Notes: generated by a model not told the origin, from the sequence alone. Positions 50,520-62,246 are shown, numbered from the stretch's first letter. The stretch: 64,000 nt of DNA from Pseudocercospora fijiensis CIRAD86 (GCF_000340215.1 NW_006921536.1:260886-324885); one strand, 5' to 3'. A program made the numbers and translations.

Positions 50520-52536
50520 ATGTCTCTGCTGCAGCGAGTCACTTCAATCGAAGGAACAGATCGGGAAGCACCCCGCGTCGACGACGCCAAGCATCTCGGC
50601 TATGGAACAGTCAAGAGCCTGAGGAGAGTCATCTCCTACGATGTCATCGCAAACCCAGCAGAGCACTCACAAGCAACCTTCCCGGAACATGGCGTCACCA
50701 CCTACAAAGTCTCGACAGCAAAACGACTTGGTGCGTGCATTGCCAACTGACCGCTTTCCCGCCATGCACACTGACTTCTCCACGAAGCCCAGGTGATAAT
50801 CACCGTCGTATCGTGCTGGCTCGCTTCGGGCATTGTTTTCGGGTTTGCAGCGCTGAAGCCGGTTCTCATCGACCAAGGAGTGTATCGCGACCTGTGCTCC
50901 GCCGAAGAGCTCGAGCTCGGCCTCGAAGTGTGTTATGAGCAAGACTTGCGGTGAGCATTCGACCAGGACAAATCCCTACTTGGCATCGCTGACAGAAATA
51001 CAGCTTGAACCTATTCTTTGCGATAGCATCGACGACGGCGAACTTTTCCGCATTGCCAGTTGGCACAGTGCTTGATAAGTATGGTCCGCGAGTGGCGAAT
51101 ATCATTGGCAGCGTCGCTCTTGCCGCTGGCAGTCTTTTGATGGCCACGGCATTCATGCTACCTGAGTTCGATGGATATGTCGCTGGCAATATCCTGCTCT
51201 CCCTGGGAGGCACTTTCATTTTCGTGCCGTCCTTTCAGATCGCAAATGCCTTTCCGAAATATGCCGGGACCATCGTGGCCATCGTCACCGGCGCCTTTGA
51301 TGCATCTGTAAGTGCTCTCAGGACAGCATCGAGAGTCTCCCTGCTGATGTACTTACCAGGCTGCTGTTTTTCTCTTCTTCCGTTTGGCTTACGAGTCTTC
51401 ACATGGTCGATTCTCCCCTCAGAAACTCTTTTTCGGCTTCACTCTCGTCCCAATTTTGATCTGCATCTTGCAATTGACGATCATGAATGCGAACTCGTAC
51501 AAGACACAAGCGGAGCTCGAGAGGAAGATCGAGAAGAACCAGGATGCGACTCGTGATGTTCATGACTCTGATGATGAGCTAAGCGACCGTGAAGCTCGCC
51601 GCTTACGTGAACGAAGACGAGACCATCGTGAATCGAACTTGGCTGAGCTGGACAAGCTGCTCGGCGATGCCGAAGAGAGACAGCACCGAGTTGAAAAGCA
51701 AGAAGAACGACAAGCGACCAGTGGCGTCTGGGGCGCACTGCATGGCAAGTCCTCGAGAGAGCAGATGTTGTCGCCTTGGTTCATTCTCATTACCCTTCTC
51801 ACTGTTCTTCAAATGCTGCGAATGAATTTCTTCATTGCCACCATTCGGGCGCAGTACGAATATCTGCTCTCTTCGGAGAAGCTGGCGCGAGCGGTAAATT
51901 CGTTCTTCGATGTGGCACTTCCAGTAAGTCGGAAATACTAAGTTCTGAAGTTGAATGACTGCTGATACCAAGACGCAGGTCGGTGGAGTGGCCGCAACTC
52001 CATTTATCGGTCTACTTCTGGACAACCTCAGCACAGCGACAATGTTGGCAATCCTTGTCGCAATGATTACAGCAGTAGGTGTGCTCGGCTCGCTACCATT
52101 CCTGTGGGCCGCGTACATGAACGTGATTCTATTCGTTCTGCTAAGACCACTATACTACTCCGCAATGTCGTAAGTCTTTACCGCCCATGTGGTGATCGTC
52201 GGAAACCCCAAGCTAAAATCAAAAAAATTCAGCGATTACGCAGCAAAGGTCTTCGGCTTTGCAACTTTTGGCCGAGTTTACGGGACCATCATCTGCTTCA
52301 GCGGCATGATCAATTTAAGCCAGCCATTGATCGATGCCGCCAATTACGAACTTTTCCACAGCAACCCCATTCCCATCAATGTGATCCTGACCTCTCTCGG
52401 ACTGGTCATTGGCACTGTGCTGGTAATTTTCGTCTGGGTGCAGGAAAAGCATATTTATAAAGGAGAGCGCGAAGTTCGCGAGGCGACAGAGCGTGATCGT
52501 CTAATCCCAGAAACCTCCGATGAAGAAGATGTTTAG
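50520..52536 (+). CDS. FMP42-like major facilitator superfamily carrier (six exons)
   Basis: Exons: 50520-50730, 50788-50950, 51004-51307, 51360-51923, 51979-52169, 52233-52536; 578 aa. Five introns of 52-63 nt carry GT donors (GTGCGT, GTGAGC, GTAAGT three times). The first acceptor must be AAG (50785-50787), because only it joins KRL to AQVIITVVSCW in the family pattern. Hallmarks: GIVFGFAALKPVLIDQGVYRD, LNLFFAIASTTANFSALPVGTVLDKYGPR, FIFVPSFQIANAFPKY and a closing GMINLSQPLIDA. About 12 TM segments are predicted, with a long charged loop (about residues 275-360) in the middle. Yeast FMP42 was found in mitochondrial preparations; its substrate is unknown, and it is related to the SLC43 amino-acid carriers. 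The start at 50520 is likely, not certain. Confidence 0.85.
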
Positions 52537-53160
52537 ATGGATTTTTGCCTTTGAGCGTTTAGCAAGCGAGAGATCGATGGTTTGATAGATAGAATTGTGA
52601 TGGTGAGGAATCATTTGATGCATGGAGTAGAGGGTGTCGTCCATACAGTATCGACCAAGATCCTCCCTTCAAGCACGCTATAAATCATACATCAAAGCCA
52701 CCATCCAGCGCAGAACTCCTCAAAAGACAAAAGATATTCTTAGCCCCGGTGGGTCCGTCGCTGGGCGTGTAGACCATCCTGCCATTGAAATTTCAAAAGT
52801 CTAGCGCACAAGACCCACGAGGCTCCGGTTCAGCCGTACCTGTATAAGGAAGACTTGGAATCTTCTCTTGCCCTTGGCCTCCAGACAATACGCAACAAAG
52901 GAGTGCTATGCTGGAGTCTTGGCTCAGCTTTCAAAACATACAGTACGTACATCGGTGGGTGACCTGAACTGGTTGCTGCGCTCAGCCGCACGTCGCACCA
53001 TCTCTTTGCATGCGAAGGAAGAGTGGTTACTGGTATTGCGTGCGTGCTTGACTAACAGAATGTGGGTGTTTCGTTTCTTTTTCTTGTATCCTTCCACTCG
53101 TTTTCTTTGGAAAGAGAGGAATTTTTATTTTAAATTTTTTCCTTACTACTAGTAGGCACC
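52537..53160. other. 0.6-kb intergenic region
   Basis: Between the MFS carrier and the next + gene. No gene recognised. Confidence 0.45.
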
Positions 53161-54968
53161 ATGGGTGAGAATTCTTGTATTGGTCTTTGCGGCCTTTGGG
53201 GCCTGCTTTTGCGACGATGTACGTACGACAAGTTGGAGGTAAGTGGAAGAGCGTGCGAAGACTTGAGAGATGTATACTCTCACATGTTGCAAGGTTCCTA
53301 CAATACCACAGCGACATCGATCTCTCCGCAAATTCCGGCAAGTATTTCTACTACCGCCACGCCAACCCCTATAGATGCTGGAATCACGACGGACGATCTT
53401 AGTGGCGGTGTGGCGGCCTACACTCCACGCACAGAGCAGACGAATTCTGCTCTTGTTGAACCCGCATTCATGCCTGGTGGAACTGCGGATGATGACGATG
53501 TCCAGGCTGTCACGGAGCTGCAGCCGTCACCAGATGAGATACAGGTATCGACCGCACCCGATTTGGCGTCCATCATCCAGCAAGCAACGCCGAGTCCAAG
53601 TGCGCAGGACATACAGGAATTGGATGAGCAACCCGTCGGCACAACCTCGGCTGTAGTTGTGGATATCATCGCCAGCGTGATTGGAATCGTGCCGCAAGAG
53701 AGCGATGTGCAACGGGACGCAACGCGCGTCGATGCAGCAACGCAAGCGCAGCAACAAGGACAGTTTACTCCCGCGCCAGCAGTGATCCCTGTGGGCGAAA
53801 GTGCTGTGACTGCAAATGATGCGTCTGAGTTTGTCATTGGGTCCCAGACAGTAGCGCCAGGCGATGAGGTTATCACAGAAGGCGGGAACACAATCTCTCA
53901 ATCGCACCTGCTGCGACTGCGGTGGTCATCAATGGCAATACATCTCCAATTGAGCAGCCGCAGCAGCAAACTGCAGCTCCTCAAATTACTGTTGGAGATA
54001 CCGTGGTTACTGCCGGTGGCTCCTCGTACTTCGTTGTTGGTTCGCAGACATTGACTCCGGGAGGTGCTGAAATAACCGTCGATGGCAACACATTATCACT
54101 GGCACCGTCTGCCGATGTAGTCGTGATCAATGGCATAACAAGCGAGATTCAGCAACTACAAGCTCAGCAGACTCCGGCACCGCAAATAACGATTGTGGGC
54201 AGCATTATTACCGCGGATTCTGTTTCTGCATTCGTTGTCGGCTCGCAGACGCTGGCTCCGGGAGGTCCAGCTATTGTCGTCGACGGCATGACGCTTTCGC
54301 TCGCTCCACTGGGCAGCGCTCTCGTAGCCGATGGACAGTCCTCGAACATCGCAGTACCAGTTGGAGCTCCTGTAACAATTGCGGGCGAAGCGGCGACGCC
54401 AATCGCTTCCGACGCATTCGTTCTACCTAATGGCGAGACCTTGTCAGTTGGTGCGACTGCCGTGGTACTTGATGGCGCAACGCTCTCGCTTGCTCCAGAT
54501 GGCAATGTAGTTATCAATGGCGTCACATCGTCTCTTCCGGCCACTGGCAGCACTATCATGAGCGGAACAGATGAGCGGGGTGCTTTGATCCTACACGGTA
54601 CAATATTGCTTGCTGGTTCTAGTGTTGCAATTTCGGGCACCACGTATTCATTGCCCTCGACAGGCGGCGCCATCTTCATCAATGACCAATCAACGAGTCT
54701 GCCCGCAGCTTCTCCGGGCTCACCGATAACGCTTGGGGATGGTGTTGTGGCCACGCCTACCGTGCTGCCCGAGCTCGTCATTGGAGGTCAAACTTTGGTG
54801 GAAGGTGGCTCAGCGATAACTATATCAGGCACGACGTACTCTGCCAGCGGGACGCAAGTTGTAGTAGTGGGCTCAGGACGCACTATAATTGAGGATGTCG
54901 AAGATCTTATGACTGCTTCAGAAATGCCGTCCCAGTGCGGCATCAAGCATGGGAAATCGTCCTGCTGA
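53161..54968 (+). pseudogene. Repeat protein of the VGSQTL-PGG type, interrupted by a frameshift near 53900
   Basis: Two overlapping frames together encode about 600 residues. A first frame (53161 onwards) carries a Thr/Pro/Asp-rich region and then one unit of a repeat (FVIGSQTVAPGDEVITEGG, NTIS). At about 53895-53910 the frame is lost, and the repeat resumes two bases out of phase (VVINGNTSPIEQP from about 53922). It continues with at least three more units (VVGSQTLTPGGAEITVDGN, VVGSQTLAPGGPAIVVDG, VIGGQTLVEGGSAI) to 54968. Such beta-rich repeats occur in many large fungal extracellular proteins. No clear signal peptide is read in the first frame; another frame at about 53168-53210 encodes a hydrophobic LVLVFAAFGACF stretch, so 5' splicing may be wrong. 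The break may be a real mutation or a sequencing error. Confidence 0.6.
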
Positions 54969-55944
54969 GACAAGCTCGAGCAGCGACGCGTTTCAAGTCA
55001 TGTCCAGGAGCGCGTTCTTCATCGCAATGCTTGTCGTCTGCTTGTTATGCTGAGCGCCAAGAAGGCTGGGCCATGGTAATGATTGAAATTTGGTGATGGT
55101 GGCACAGCAGAAATGATAGGTAGAGTAATTGATAGATCTGATGTCGAGTCAGCACCTTGACTCGATCTTGGTGTACAATAGATCGGAATGAAGACGAGAT
55201 GTTCAGACTTTGCCTTTTCTCCTCATGCCCAACCAGCTTCTGCCGAAGCAGGTGTATGGCAAGCGGCTGGGCAGAATTGGTTTACCAGATGAAAGCTCAA
55301 AATTGTATCATCATGAAAGAGGAGATGCAAGATGGGATGCGAATGGCTCACCATGCTATTGAGATGGTCAATGTCATTCTTACTGGGTGCCTCGAATATA
55401 GGCGGCTGGGATGTTCCATCTTTTAGGTCGTCAACGCATCATGGGCGCCGTCCCGAAGGACTACCCTCGTGATGACGGTTTTATAAGCGGCGTTTCACTC
55501 TCGGCCACGCTTCGGAATCGCCAACACCATGAGAATGGTCGTAGAGCCGGGCAGTGACGATGATTTGAGTATGGTGGTCTCGTTTTGGTAGGGAGAAAAA
55601 GAAGAAGGGAGGAATTTCGCAGGAGAAGTGGAAGCGAAAGCGCCTGCTAGCGCCGAGTCCGAGCGTCTCGTCTGGTGTCGAATGCCGAGCTTTTCCCGTG
55701 GCCTCAGGAAAGAGCCTAATACTCCAAGTCTACAACTCTCCAGCCTTTGCAATACTCTCCGCTGACCATCCACACCCATTACTCACGCCCATTACTCGCA
55801 CAATATCAACATCGCCCTCGCACTTTCGCCAGCAAGCCACCACAACCATCGGGAGTCCGCATCCTTCGTCCGCCTCTCTCTACCCGTTTGCGGGACACAT
55901 GTGCCTGTCCGAGTGATTATCGATAGATTGACGAACCCTTTTCA
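54969..55944. other. 1-kb intergenic region
   Basis: Between the repeat protein and the cap-binding protein gene. Contains a C/T-rich promoter-like stretch before 55945. No gene recognised. Confidence 0.45.
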
Positions 55945-57032
55945 ATGGCCAACAACACCGACAGCAGCCCATCGACTCTTTGGAACCGTAGATCAAAGTG
56001 CGTCTCGAATCATACCCCTCCTAACTCCTGCTTTCCCCCAGCTAACCCTTGCACGCGAGCAATAGCACGAACAGCAAATTGAACCTTTCCACGAAATCCG
56101 ACAGTCGCGAAACCCACGACCACCCGTCTGCACGGCGATTCAACTCTTCTAGTGGGAGTATTAAGAACAATCCTTTCTCTCCCGGGTCGGTCGCTTCGCC
56201 CACCAGCACAGGATCCTCTGCCTTTGGCCTAGGAGGTGGTGCTTTCAGTTTCGGCAGCGCAAAGACCCCAAAGACGCCTGGCGCGACTTTCGACATAGGG
56301 AAAGTAAGTGGCGAAAAGAAGGACTCCTTGGAGGAGGACAAGAAAGACAGCAGAAGACCTCCACCGTCGCGCAAATCGCAATCGAATACTAGAGCTCCTA
56401 ACTCTATCCCGGAGGCAGGGAGTGCCTCTTCCAAAGCGCCGGTCGAAGAGCTGCCTCTGAAAGACACCTGGGTGGTATACTATCGGCCTCCGACAAGCAA
56501 AAATAGCGACTACGAAAAGTCGATACAGCCACTTTGTAAGATTCATACCGTGCAGGCATTCTGGAAAGTATACACGCACCTGCAGCGACCAAGCAAACTC
56601 CCCACGGTCAGCGACTACCACCTTTTCAAGGCGGGAATAAGACCGGTATGGGAGGACGACAGCAATAAGAAGGGAGGGAAATGGACCATGCGGCTCAAAA
56701 AGGGTGTGGCGGACCGGTATTGGGAGGAGTTATTCATGGCTCTCATTGGCGACCAGTTCATGGAAGCCGGTGAAGAGGTGTGCGGCGCCGTGGTCAGTGT
56801 GAGATCTGGCGAAGACGTCATTTCGGTGTGGACCAAGAACGACGGCGGGCGCAACGTGAAGATCCGTGAAACGATCAAGCGTGTGCTTTCACTGCCCCCG
56901 GACACGAACCTCCAATGGCGGAGTCACGATGAAAGCATTGTCCAGCGCGATCAAGTGGACAAGGCAAGGCAAGAAAAGCGCCGTAACACGATGCAAGCGG
57001 AGAAGAAGGAGGATGACGATAATAAGTCATAG
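55945..57032 (+). CDS. eIF4E2/4EHP-type mRNA cap-binding protein
   Basis: Exons 55945-55997 and 56066-57032, 339 aa; the 68-nt intron runs GTGCGT to a TAG acceptor after a CTAAC branch, and an earlier CAG would create a stop at once. Residues 1-130 are Ser/Pro-rich. The eIF4E domain follows with DTWVVYYRPP, NSDYEKSIQPL, VQAFWKVYTHLQRP, HLFKAGIRPVWEDD, NKKGGKWTMRLKKG, EEVCGAVVSVR and a C-terminal VLSLPPDTNLQW. Tyr in the NSDYEKSI loop, where canonical eIF4E has a cap-stacking Trp, is a mark of class II (4EHP). The second cap-stacking Trp (PVWEDD) is kept. These proteins bind caps without joining eIF4G and repress translation of chosen mRNAs. Confidence 0.93.
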
Positions 57033-57838
57033 GAGGACGATCTGATGGCAGCTCAGGCGGTCGTGAGAACTCGTGGGTTTGAAGCATGGCATTCGTTTTG
57101 GAACCTTCCAACTTGGCGGCCGCAAAACGAATGATTGGAATGGCATATGCTTGTGAGCGGCCTGGGCGGCGCTTCGTTTAGCAACCGTGGTGCTATTCAT
57201 GGAATTCTGCATTACAGCGCGTTATTGGGTTGTTACAGCGTCTGATCTCGCAGAGCGTGTATACTACTACTCTCACTGGCTTGGACTACTGCATTGTTTT
57301 GAATAGCGAAATCCGGAGAGGCCATGAATGGTGCCTCGAGCACTCATGTTGATGCAATGAGATGCTCTTATATGAAAGCTTCCGACTATCTCACTCCTGC
57401 CCGATGCCTTTCAAGTCCGTTCATGTCGATCAAGTAGCCTCAGCCTGACGATGGAGGAAAGGGCTCGTGAACGCTGTGCAGGGTCAGAAGAATGCTATGA
57501 CTGTAGCCTCAGCCTAATGATGGGGGAAAGGGTAGGGATCGTGAACGCTGTGCCGGGATACCACAGATGCACCTCGATATTAATAAAGAAAGTAGGTGAA
57601 ACTGGTGGCGGACAGAAGTCAAAGACAAAAAAGCTTGGTGGGGCACTCGGACCTCAGTTCGTTGCACAACGCGTAAAGAGCTCGCTTTTGCCTGCGGAAT
57701 CTCCACCACGCTTCACTCGGATCACACTCACACTCACTGACTCTGTCTGTGCCATGTTCGACACACCATCACATGCTCGACGCGATCCGCCACCAACAAC
57801 GCGCGACTACAGCGCCGCAACAGATAACCTCTCAATGA
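57033..57838. other. 0.8-kb intergenic region with a tandem duplication
   Basis: Between the 4EHP gene and the ULP2-type gene, both +. It contains the repeat at 57434-57557. No gene recognised. Confidence 0.5.
57434..57557 (+). repeat. Imperfect 50-55-bp direct repeat
   Basis: A unit beginning GTAGCCTCAGCCTGACGATG occurs at 57434-57483 and again, altered, at 57503-57557. Both copies end with CGTGAACGCTGTGC. The second copy has about five extra bases within it. The spacing is 69 bp. Confidence 0.85.
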
Positions 57839-60800
57839 ATGGCAAGCATCTGGAACTCTTTTATTAGGAGCTTGGTCCCTGGAGGCTTCTCGACACAGCA
57901 GGAAGGAGGGCATGTGGAACATCATACTGTAAGCTATACAAATATGCCGTGTTTCTATTCCACTTATTTTGAGCGGCGACGTCAGATACAGTCGAGGGGT
58001 TATTTGGCTTACTTGACATCTCAGAATACCACTAATACCAATGCGGCGCGAAGTGCGAGTGTCGAGGAAGTTACGAGTGCAAGAGGGAGTCCGCAGAGAA
58101 AGAGGATAAGATTGAGTGGCAGCGAGAGGCACTTATTAGGAGACTATACGGTTCATGCCTCTGGCGCGACTGCTTTTGCGCCCGTGCCTGCCACGAGAGA
58201 ACAGAACGCTGCGGAAGTTGAGGCAAGGCGCAGAGCGAGCGATATGGGTGCACCATATAAGCCGAGAGGAGGTGTGCAGCCCTCGAATACGCTTGGGGAT
58301 AGGACGAAGCAGGCCAAAGGCGGAATCTTTAGTACTGACGCACACTCACGGCCGACCATGCGAGGACTTGATATCGCAGCGAGTCGAGGAGGCAATGTCA
58401 AGCGAAAAGGATTCCCGGACGATGATGAGGATCAGGTATTGCAGCCAAATACGAAGAACCGTCGACTCGAGAACAATGCACCGCCTACGCCCAGGTCGGT
58501 CGATCTGACCGGCGATGATGAGGATCTTACTATGGGCAAAGTGGTGGGAGTTGCCTCTCGGAAGCCAGTCAAAGCTTCATCTGGCAGCCACGAGCCGAGG
58601 CATGCTGGTCAACCACAGCAGCACAGGCAGTCAAGCCAGATGGACATATTCGGCAACAATCAAATGCAAAACGTCGACGCCTTGATCCGAACGGGCCGAC
58701 GAGGAAGTACTGCTCGCCAAGAATGGAACACAGCACGAAACGGAATCAATCACGGATCAACAGGTCCTCGTGCTGCTGACGATCTTCGTCGGAGGCAGCA
58801 CGGTACCAGAGATCTACCGCAGGAGATCGAGGATGACTCGCAACCAAGGATGAATGGGTACAAAAAAGCCACGCCGATGAGACAACCATGGACAGCGCAG
58901 TCCAAGGCAATTATACCAATCGATCTCGACCCTGGCGTCTTTGACGATGGAGTGCGCCAATATCAGGAGCAACAGCGTGAGAATGGGCAAGGCGGAACTC
59001 GAGATATGCAAGATGTTACTAGCGTCTTCCAGAACAAAAGCCATAGGGCCGGCTCGAGTCCAACGAGACGATCTGCCGCTCCCAGGACTATCCAGCAGCC
59101 TCTGTCAAATGAGGACTTCAGAACTCACGCCAATGGCGCGCCCGAACGGCGGCCAGGAGCTGCCACAAGACTCGCAGACCAGTTTCAGCGAGACACTGGA
59201 GACCCTGCAGGCATCACCAAAGTCCCGGGCAGGACCAAGGCCTCAGAAAGAATGCAGACCCATGCTCGACCAGGCAGTAGTGGAGAAGGCAGCGTGGACG
59301 AGCTTCAAGGCGAGCGAACTGTGCCTGCTCGCAGCTCGCGCAGTATATCACCCCAAAAACAGAAGCCTTTCAAGCAACCCACGATGACAAATGGCACCGG
59401 TTTGAAGCGGAAGATTGGTCCCGCTGAAACACAACTTACGAACATTCACGCGAAGCGTCCCAAGCCTAAACGGGACTATCAAGCACCACCCTCCGACGTA
59501 CAGGAGGATGACGATGATTTCGAAAGAATACCAGTCAGTGCTATATACTGCAAGGCATATGCGGGCGAGGAAAAGCAGCTTGAGCTTGTCTGGGACGAGG
59601 ATTCCAAAGCATACTGTGTCGAACTGAACAAAGAGCCAATCCGAGTGCCTAACACCAATCGGCCGATCAGAATTGCTTGCAAGGATTTCATCCAGTGCTT
59701 ATTCTGCGAGCGGGCCTCCTACTTGGGAGTGCAGCTGAAAGGTTCGAGCAGCGAAGTCAGCACTGGCAGCATCATCATTGTTTTCGAGGATAGACGCGGT
59801 TTAGATGACTTCCGACACGACTTGGCCTTTACCAATGCACGGATCAGGTTCAGCCCTTCGACCATTGCTATGATGGAGGCAATTGTGGAGAGACAGGCGC
59901 AAGAGCAAAAGAAGGCGTTCGAGAAAGCGAGCACTCGATTGCCGCCGATGGCTCTCGGCAATGTTCCGTCCCGACGCAGGCACCCGCCGCAAAGTCCCGC
60001 TCAACCTGCCGACGACGAAGAAGAAGAAATCGTATTCGAGAAGCACGGTGAGGATGACAACATGGCTACTGCGCTTCTGAAGGACAACTATCAGAAAGCG
60101 CGGCCGCGTGGCCCAGCAGCAGATCACACGGCATCACCATACTTCGATCCTAATCCGCCGCGTCGTTCCACAAGAGAGCGTAGACCTGTTGTGAAGGCAC
60201 GAAGCCCAACCCCCGTCCCGGTCGAGAAATGGACGGAAAATAACGACACGAGTTTCTGGGTACACGAGATGACGTGGCCTGAGAAGGGAAAGAACCGCGT
60301 GTCGCTGGTTGCCAAGGACCTTCAGAAACTCGATGACAATGAGATGCTCAACGACAACATTATCAATTTCGGGCTGCGGTACACTGAAGAATTCATCAGG
60401 CCAGAATTCAAGGACAAGGTGTATTGGTTCAACACTTACCTTTACGCTGCGCTCACTAAAGGACCGAGGGGACAAGGCATCAATTACGCCGGGGTCGAGC
60501 GATGGACAAAAAATGTGGATCTCTTCACCAAGCCCTTCATCGTCGTACCCATCAACCTCAATTTGCACTGGTTCGTTGCGATTATCTGCAATTTGCCTAA
60601 TCTTCAGAGAAAGTTTGCAGACTCAGATCCAGTCGACCCAGTCGCGCCATCTTCTCAGCCAGCGACTCAGGAAGAGGATGAATGGAAAGGAATCCAGCCT
60701 CCCGATCAGGAGATGACCGAACTTGCGCTCTCCGATGCTGACGTAGATTCAAAATCATTATCGAACGATGAGAAGGGTGTAGACAGCGGAATTTTCGAGT

Positions 60801-62044
60801 TTGGCGATGATGGAAAGGTCGTCGGCGCCGATGACGAGAATGAGCAGCAAGGCACTGGTGCAAATCACGGTCGTGGTCGAAAAAAGAAGAAAGCACCTCC
60901 AGGTCCACGCAAAGTCGACCCAACCACGCCTATCATTCTCACCTTCGACTCTTTCGGCGTCAGTCGCTCCAAAGAGATCAAGGTTTTGAAAGAGTACCTT
61001 GTCCTGGAGGCTAGAACGAAACGCAACATGGAGCTCAACCTTGCCCAGATTCCACAAATGGCGGCCAAGGGAATACCTGGTCAGAAGAATTTCTCAGACT
61101 GCGGAATCTACCTGCTTGGTTATATCGAGAAGTTTGCGCAGAATCCAGACGAATTTGTACGGAGGCTTCTGCAGTTCGAGATGCGGGAAGAAGATTTTGA
61201 TTTTGACCCTTCTCAAAAGCGCGTTGACATTCGAAACACGCTTCTGGAACTGAGCCACCAGAATGAAGCAAATGTCTACAAGGCCAAGAAGGCGAAACAA
61301 GATGCGAAGAAAAGAGCGAGTGGAGCCAGTGCACAGAAGACATGTGGCACAGAAGGGCCATCGCCAGCTCGGCAGAAGACTCCCACTCCAGCGCAAACGC
61401 CGGGCAACGAGGCAGCACGATCACGGCAGCAAACGCCGGCGCCAGCGGTCGAAAAGGCAAGAGTAAAAGCATCGAGGCGTGATGCGAAAGAAGCTGCCAC
61501 CAATGCCTATCCGACCAGCCAGACCTTCAGCGCTGAGGATGAAGAGTTGCCCATATCGCCACCTCGAGTGGCCGGCGGTCGCCCTGAAAAGCCGTCCAAT
61601 GCGACTGACACAAACACATTTGCTGAAGATCAAGCCTACGGCGACGATTCTGAGGAGATGCTGGACAATGGAGACACCATTCATGTATCAGACAAGCGAC
61701 AAAGTAGCCTTGCTCATCAGCCAACGTCGCAAGCAGACCGGGAATCTGCAAGTCCTGTTGGCGTCGTGCAGGCTTCCGCTGAGGCTTCCGTTGTGATTGA
61801 CGAATCTCTCCAGGATGGCGAACCTGAAGACAACGCTCTCTCGCCCGAGGACATGTCCAGTGCTCGGCAAGAGCAGGCCGACGACGGACCGGATGTGATT
61901 GATATTGGAGACGAGGACGACGACAGACCTGTCTATTCTCCAGAGATCCCAGACTCGCAGCCAACGCAGGGAACACAAGCGACTCAAGGCGTTCCACTTC
62001 CTGTGAGGACTTCAAAGGGGAAGGAATACTACGCACTTGATTGA
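57839..62044 (+). CDS. Ulp2-type SUMO protease (SENP6/7-like)
   Basis: Intronless, 1401 aa. The first 560 residues are low-complexity with basic patches. A Ulp1-like C48 protease domain begins near 800 with LDDNEMLNDNIINFGLRY. The catalytic set is His910 (NLHWFVAII), Asp1037 (TFDSFG), Gln1082 (PGQKNFSD) and Cys1088 (SDCGIYLLGYIEKF). About 125 residues, including an acidic stretch and RGRKKKK, are inserted between the His and Asp parts. A split core is typical of Ulp2/SENP6/SENP7 enzymes, which trim poly-SUMO chains in the nucleus, rather than Ulp1. A second PH-like segment at about 560-700 (IPVSAIYCKAY, FIQCLFCERASYL) precedes it. The C-terminal 270 residues are acidic with SUMO-interaction-like stretches (DVIDIGDEDDD), plausible for SUMO chain binding. 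Confidence 0.92.
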   Translation: MASIWNSFIRSLVPGGFSTQQEGGHVEHHTVSYTNMPCFYSTYFERRRQIQSRGYLAYLTSQNTTNTNAARSASVEEVTSARGSPQRKRIRLSGSERHLLGDYTVHASGATAFAPVPATREQNAAEVEARRRASDMGAPYKPRGGVQPSNTLGDRTKQAKGGIFSTDAHSRPTMRGLDIAASRGGNVKRKGFPDDDEDQVLQPNTKNRRLENNAPPTPRSVDLTGDDEDLTMGKVVGVASRKPVKASSGSHEPRHAGQPQQHRQSSQMDIFGNNQMQNVDALIRTGRRGSTARQEWNTARNGINHGSTGPRAADDLRRRQHGTRDLPQEIEDDSQPRMNGYKKATPMRQPWTAQSKAIIPIDLDPGVFDDGVRQYQEQQRENGQGGTRDMQDVTSVFQNKSHRAGSSPTRRSAAPRTIQQPLSNEDFRTHANGAPERRPGAATRLADQFQRDTGDPAGITKVPGRTKASERMQTHARPGSSGEGSVDELQGERTVPARSSRSISPQKQKPFKQPTMTNGTGLKRKIGPAETQLTNIHAKRPKPKRDYQAPPSDVQEDDDDFERIPVSAIYCKAYAGEEKQLELVWDEDSKAYCVELNKEPIRVPNTNRPIRIACKDFIQCLFCERASYLGVQLKGSSSEVSTGSIIIVFEDRRGLDDFRHDLAFTNARIRFSPSTIAMMEAIVERQAQEQKKAFEKASTRLPPMALGNVPSRRRHPPQSPAQPADDEEEEIVFEKHGEDDNMATALLKDNYQKARPRGPAADHTASPYFDPNPPRRSTRERRPVVKARSPTPVPVEKWTENNDTSFWVHEMTWPEKGKNRVSLVAKDLQKLDDNEMLNDNIINFGLRYTEEFIRPEFKDKVYWFNTYLYAALTKGPRGQGINYAGVERWTKNVDLFTKPFIVVPINLNLHWFVAIICNLPNLQRKFADSDPVDPVAPSSQPATQEEDEWKGIQPPDQEMTELALSDADVDSKSLSNDEKGVDSGIFEFGDDGKVVGADDENEQQGTGANHGRGRKKKKAPPGPRKVDPTTPIILTFDSFGVSRSKEIKVLKEYLVLEARTKRNMELNLAQIPQMAAKGIPGQKNFSDCGIYLLGYIEKFAQNPDEFVRRLLQFEMREEDFDFDPSQKRVDIRNTLLELSHQNEANVYKAKKAKQDAKKRASGASAQKTCGTEGPSPARQKTPTPAQTPGNEAARSRQQTPAPAVEKARVKASRRDAKEAATNAYPTSQTFSAEDEELPISPPRVAGGRPEKPSNATDTNTFAEDQAYGDDSEEMLDNGDTIHVSDKRQSSLAHQPTSQADRESASPVGVVQASAEASVVIDESLQDGEPEDNALSPEDMSSARQEQADDGPDVIDIGDEDDDRPVYSPEIPDSQPTQGTQATQGVPLPVRTSKGKEYYALD

Positions 62045-62246
62045 TCTTTTGACTGCTTTTGAGGCATTTCAGCGAGCGACAGACTAGCCAGCCCAGAGTG
62101 GCGAGGCTGGCGTAATGCGGAACCATGGCTTTGACGAGAGACGAAAACATAGCCATGACAGCGAGAGCTCTATCGATATCAATTAACCCATATATGATCC
62201 ATCCATCCCACAACGCCACGCTTCACCCAAACTCTTGCTCTAACAT

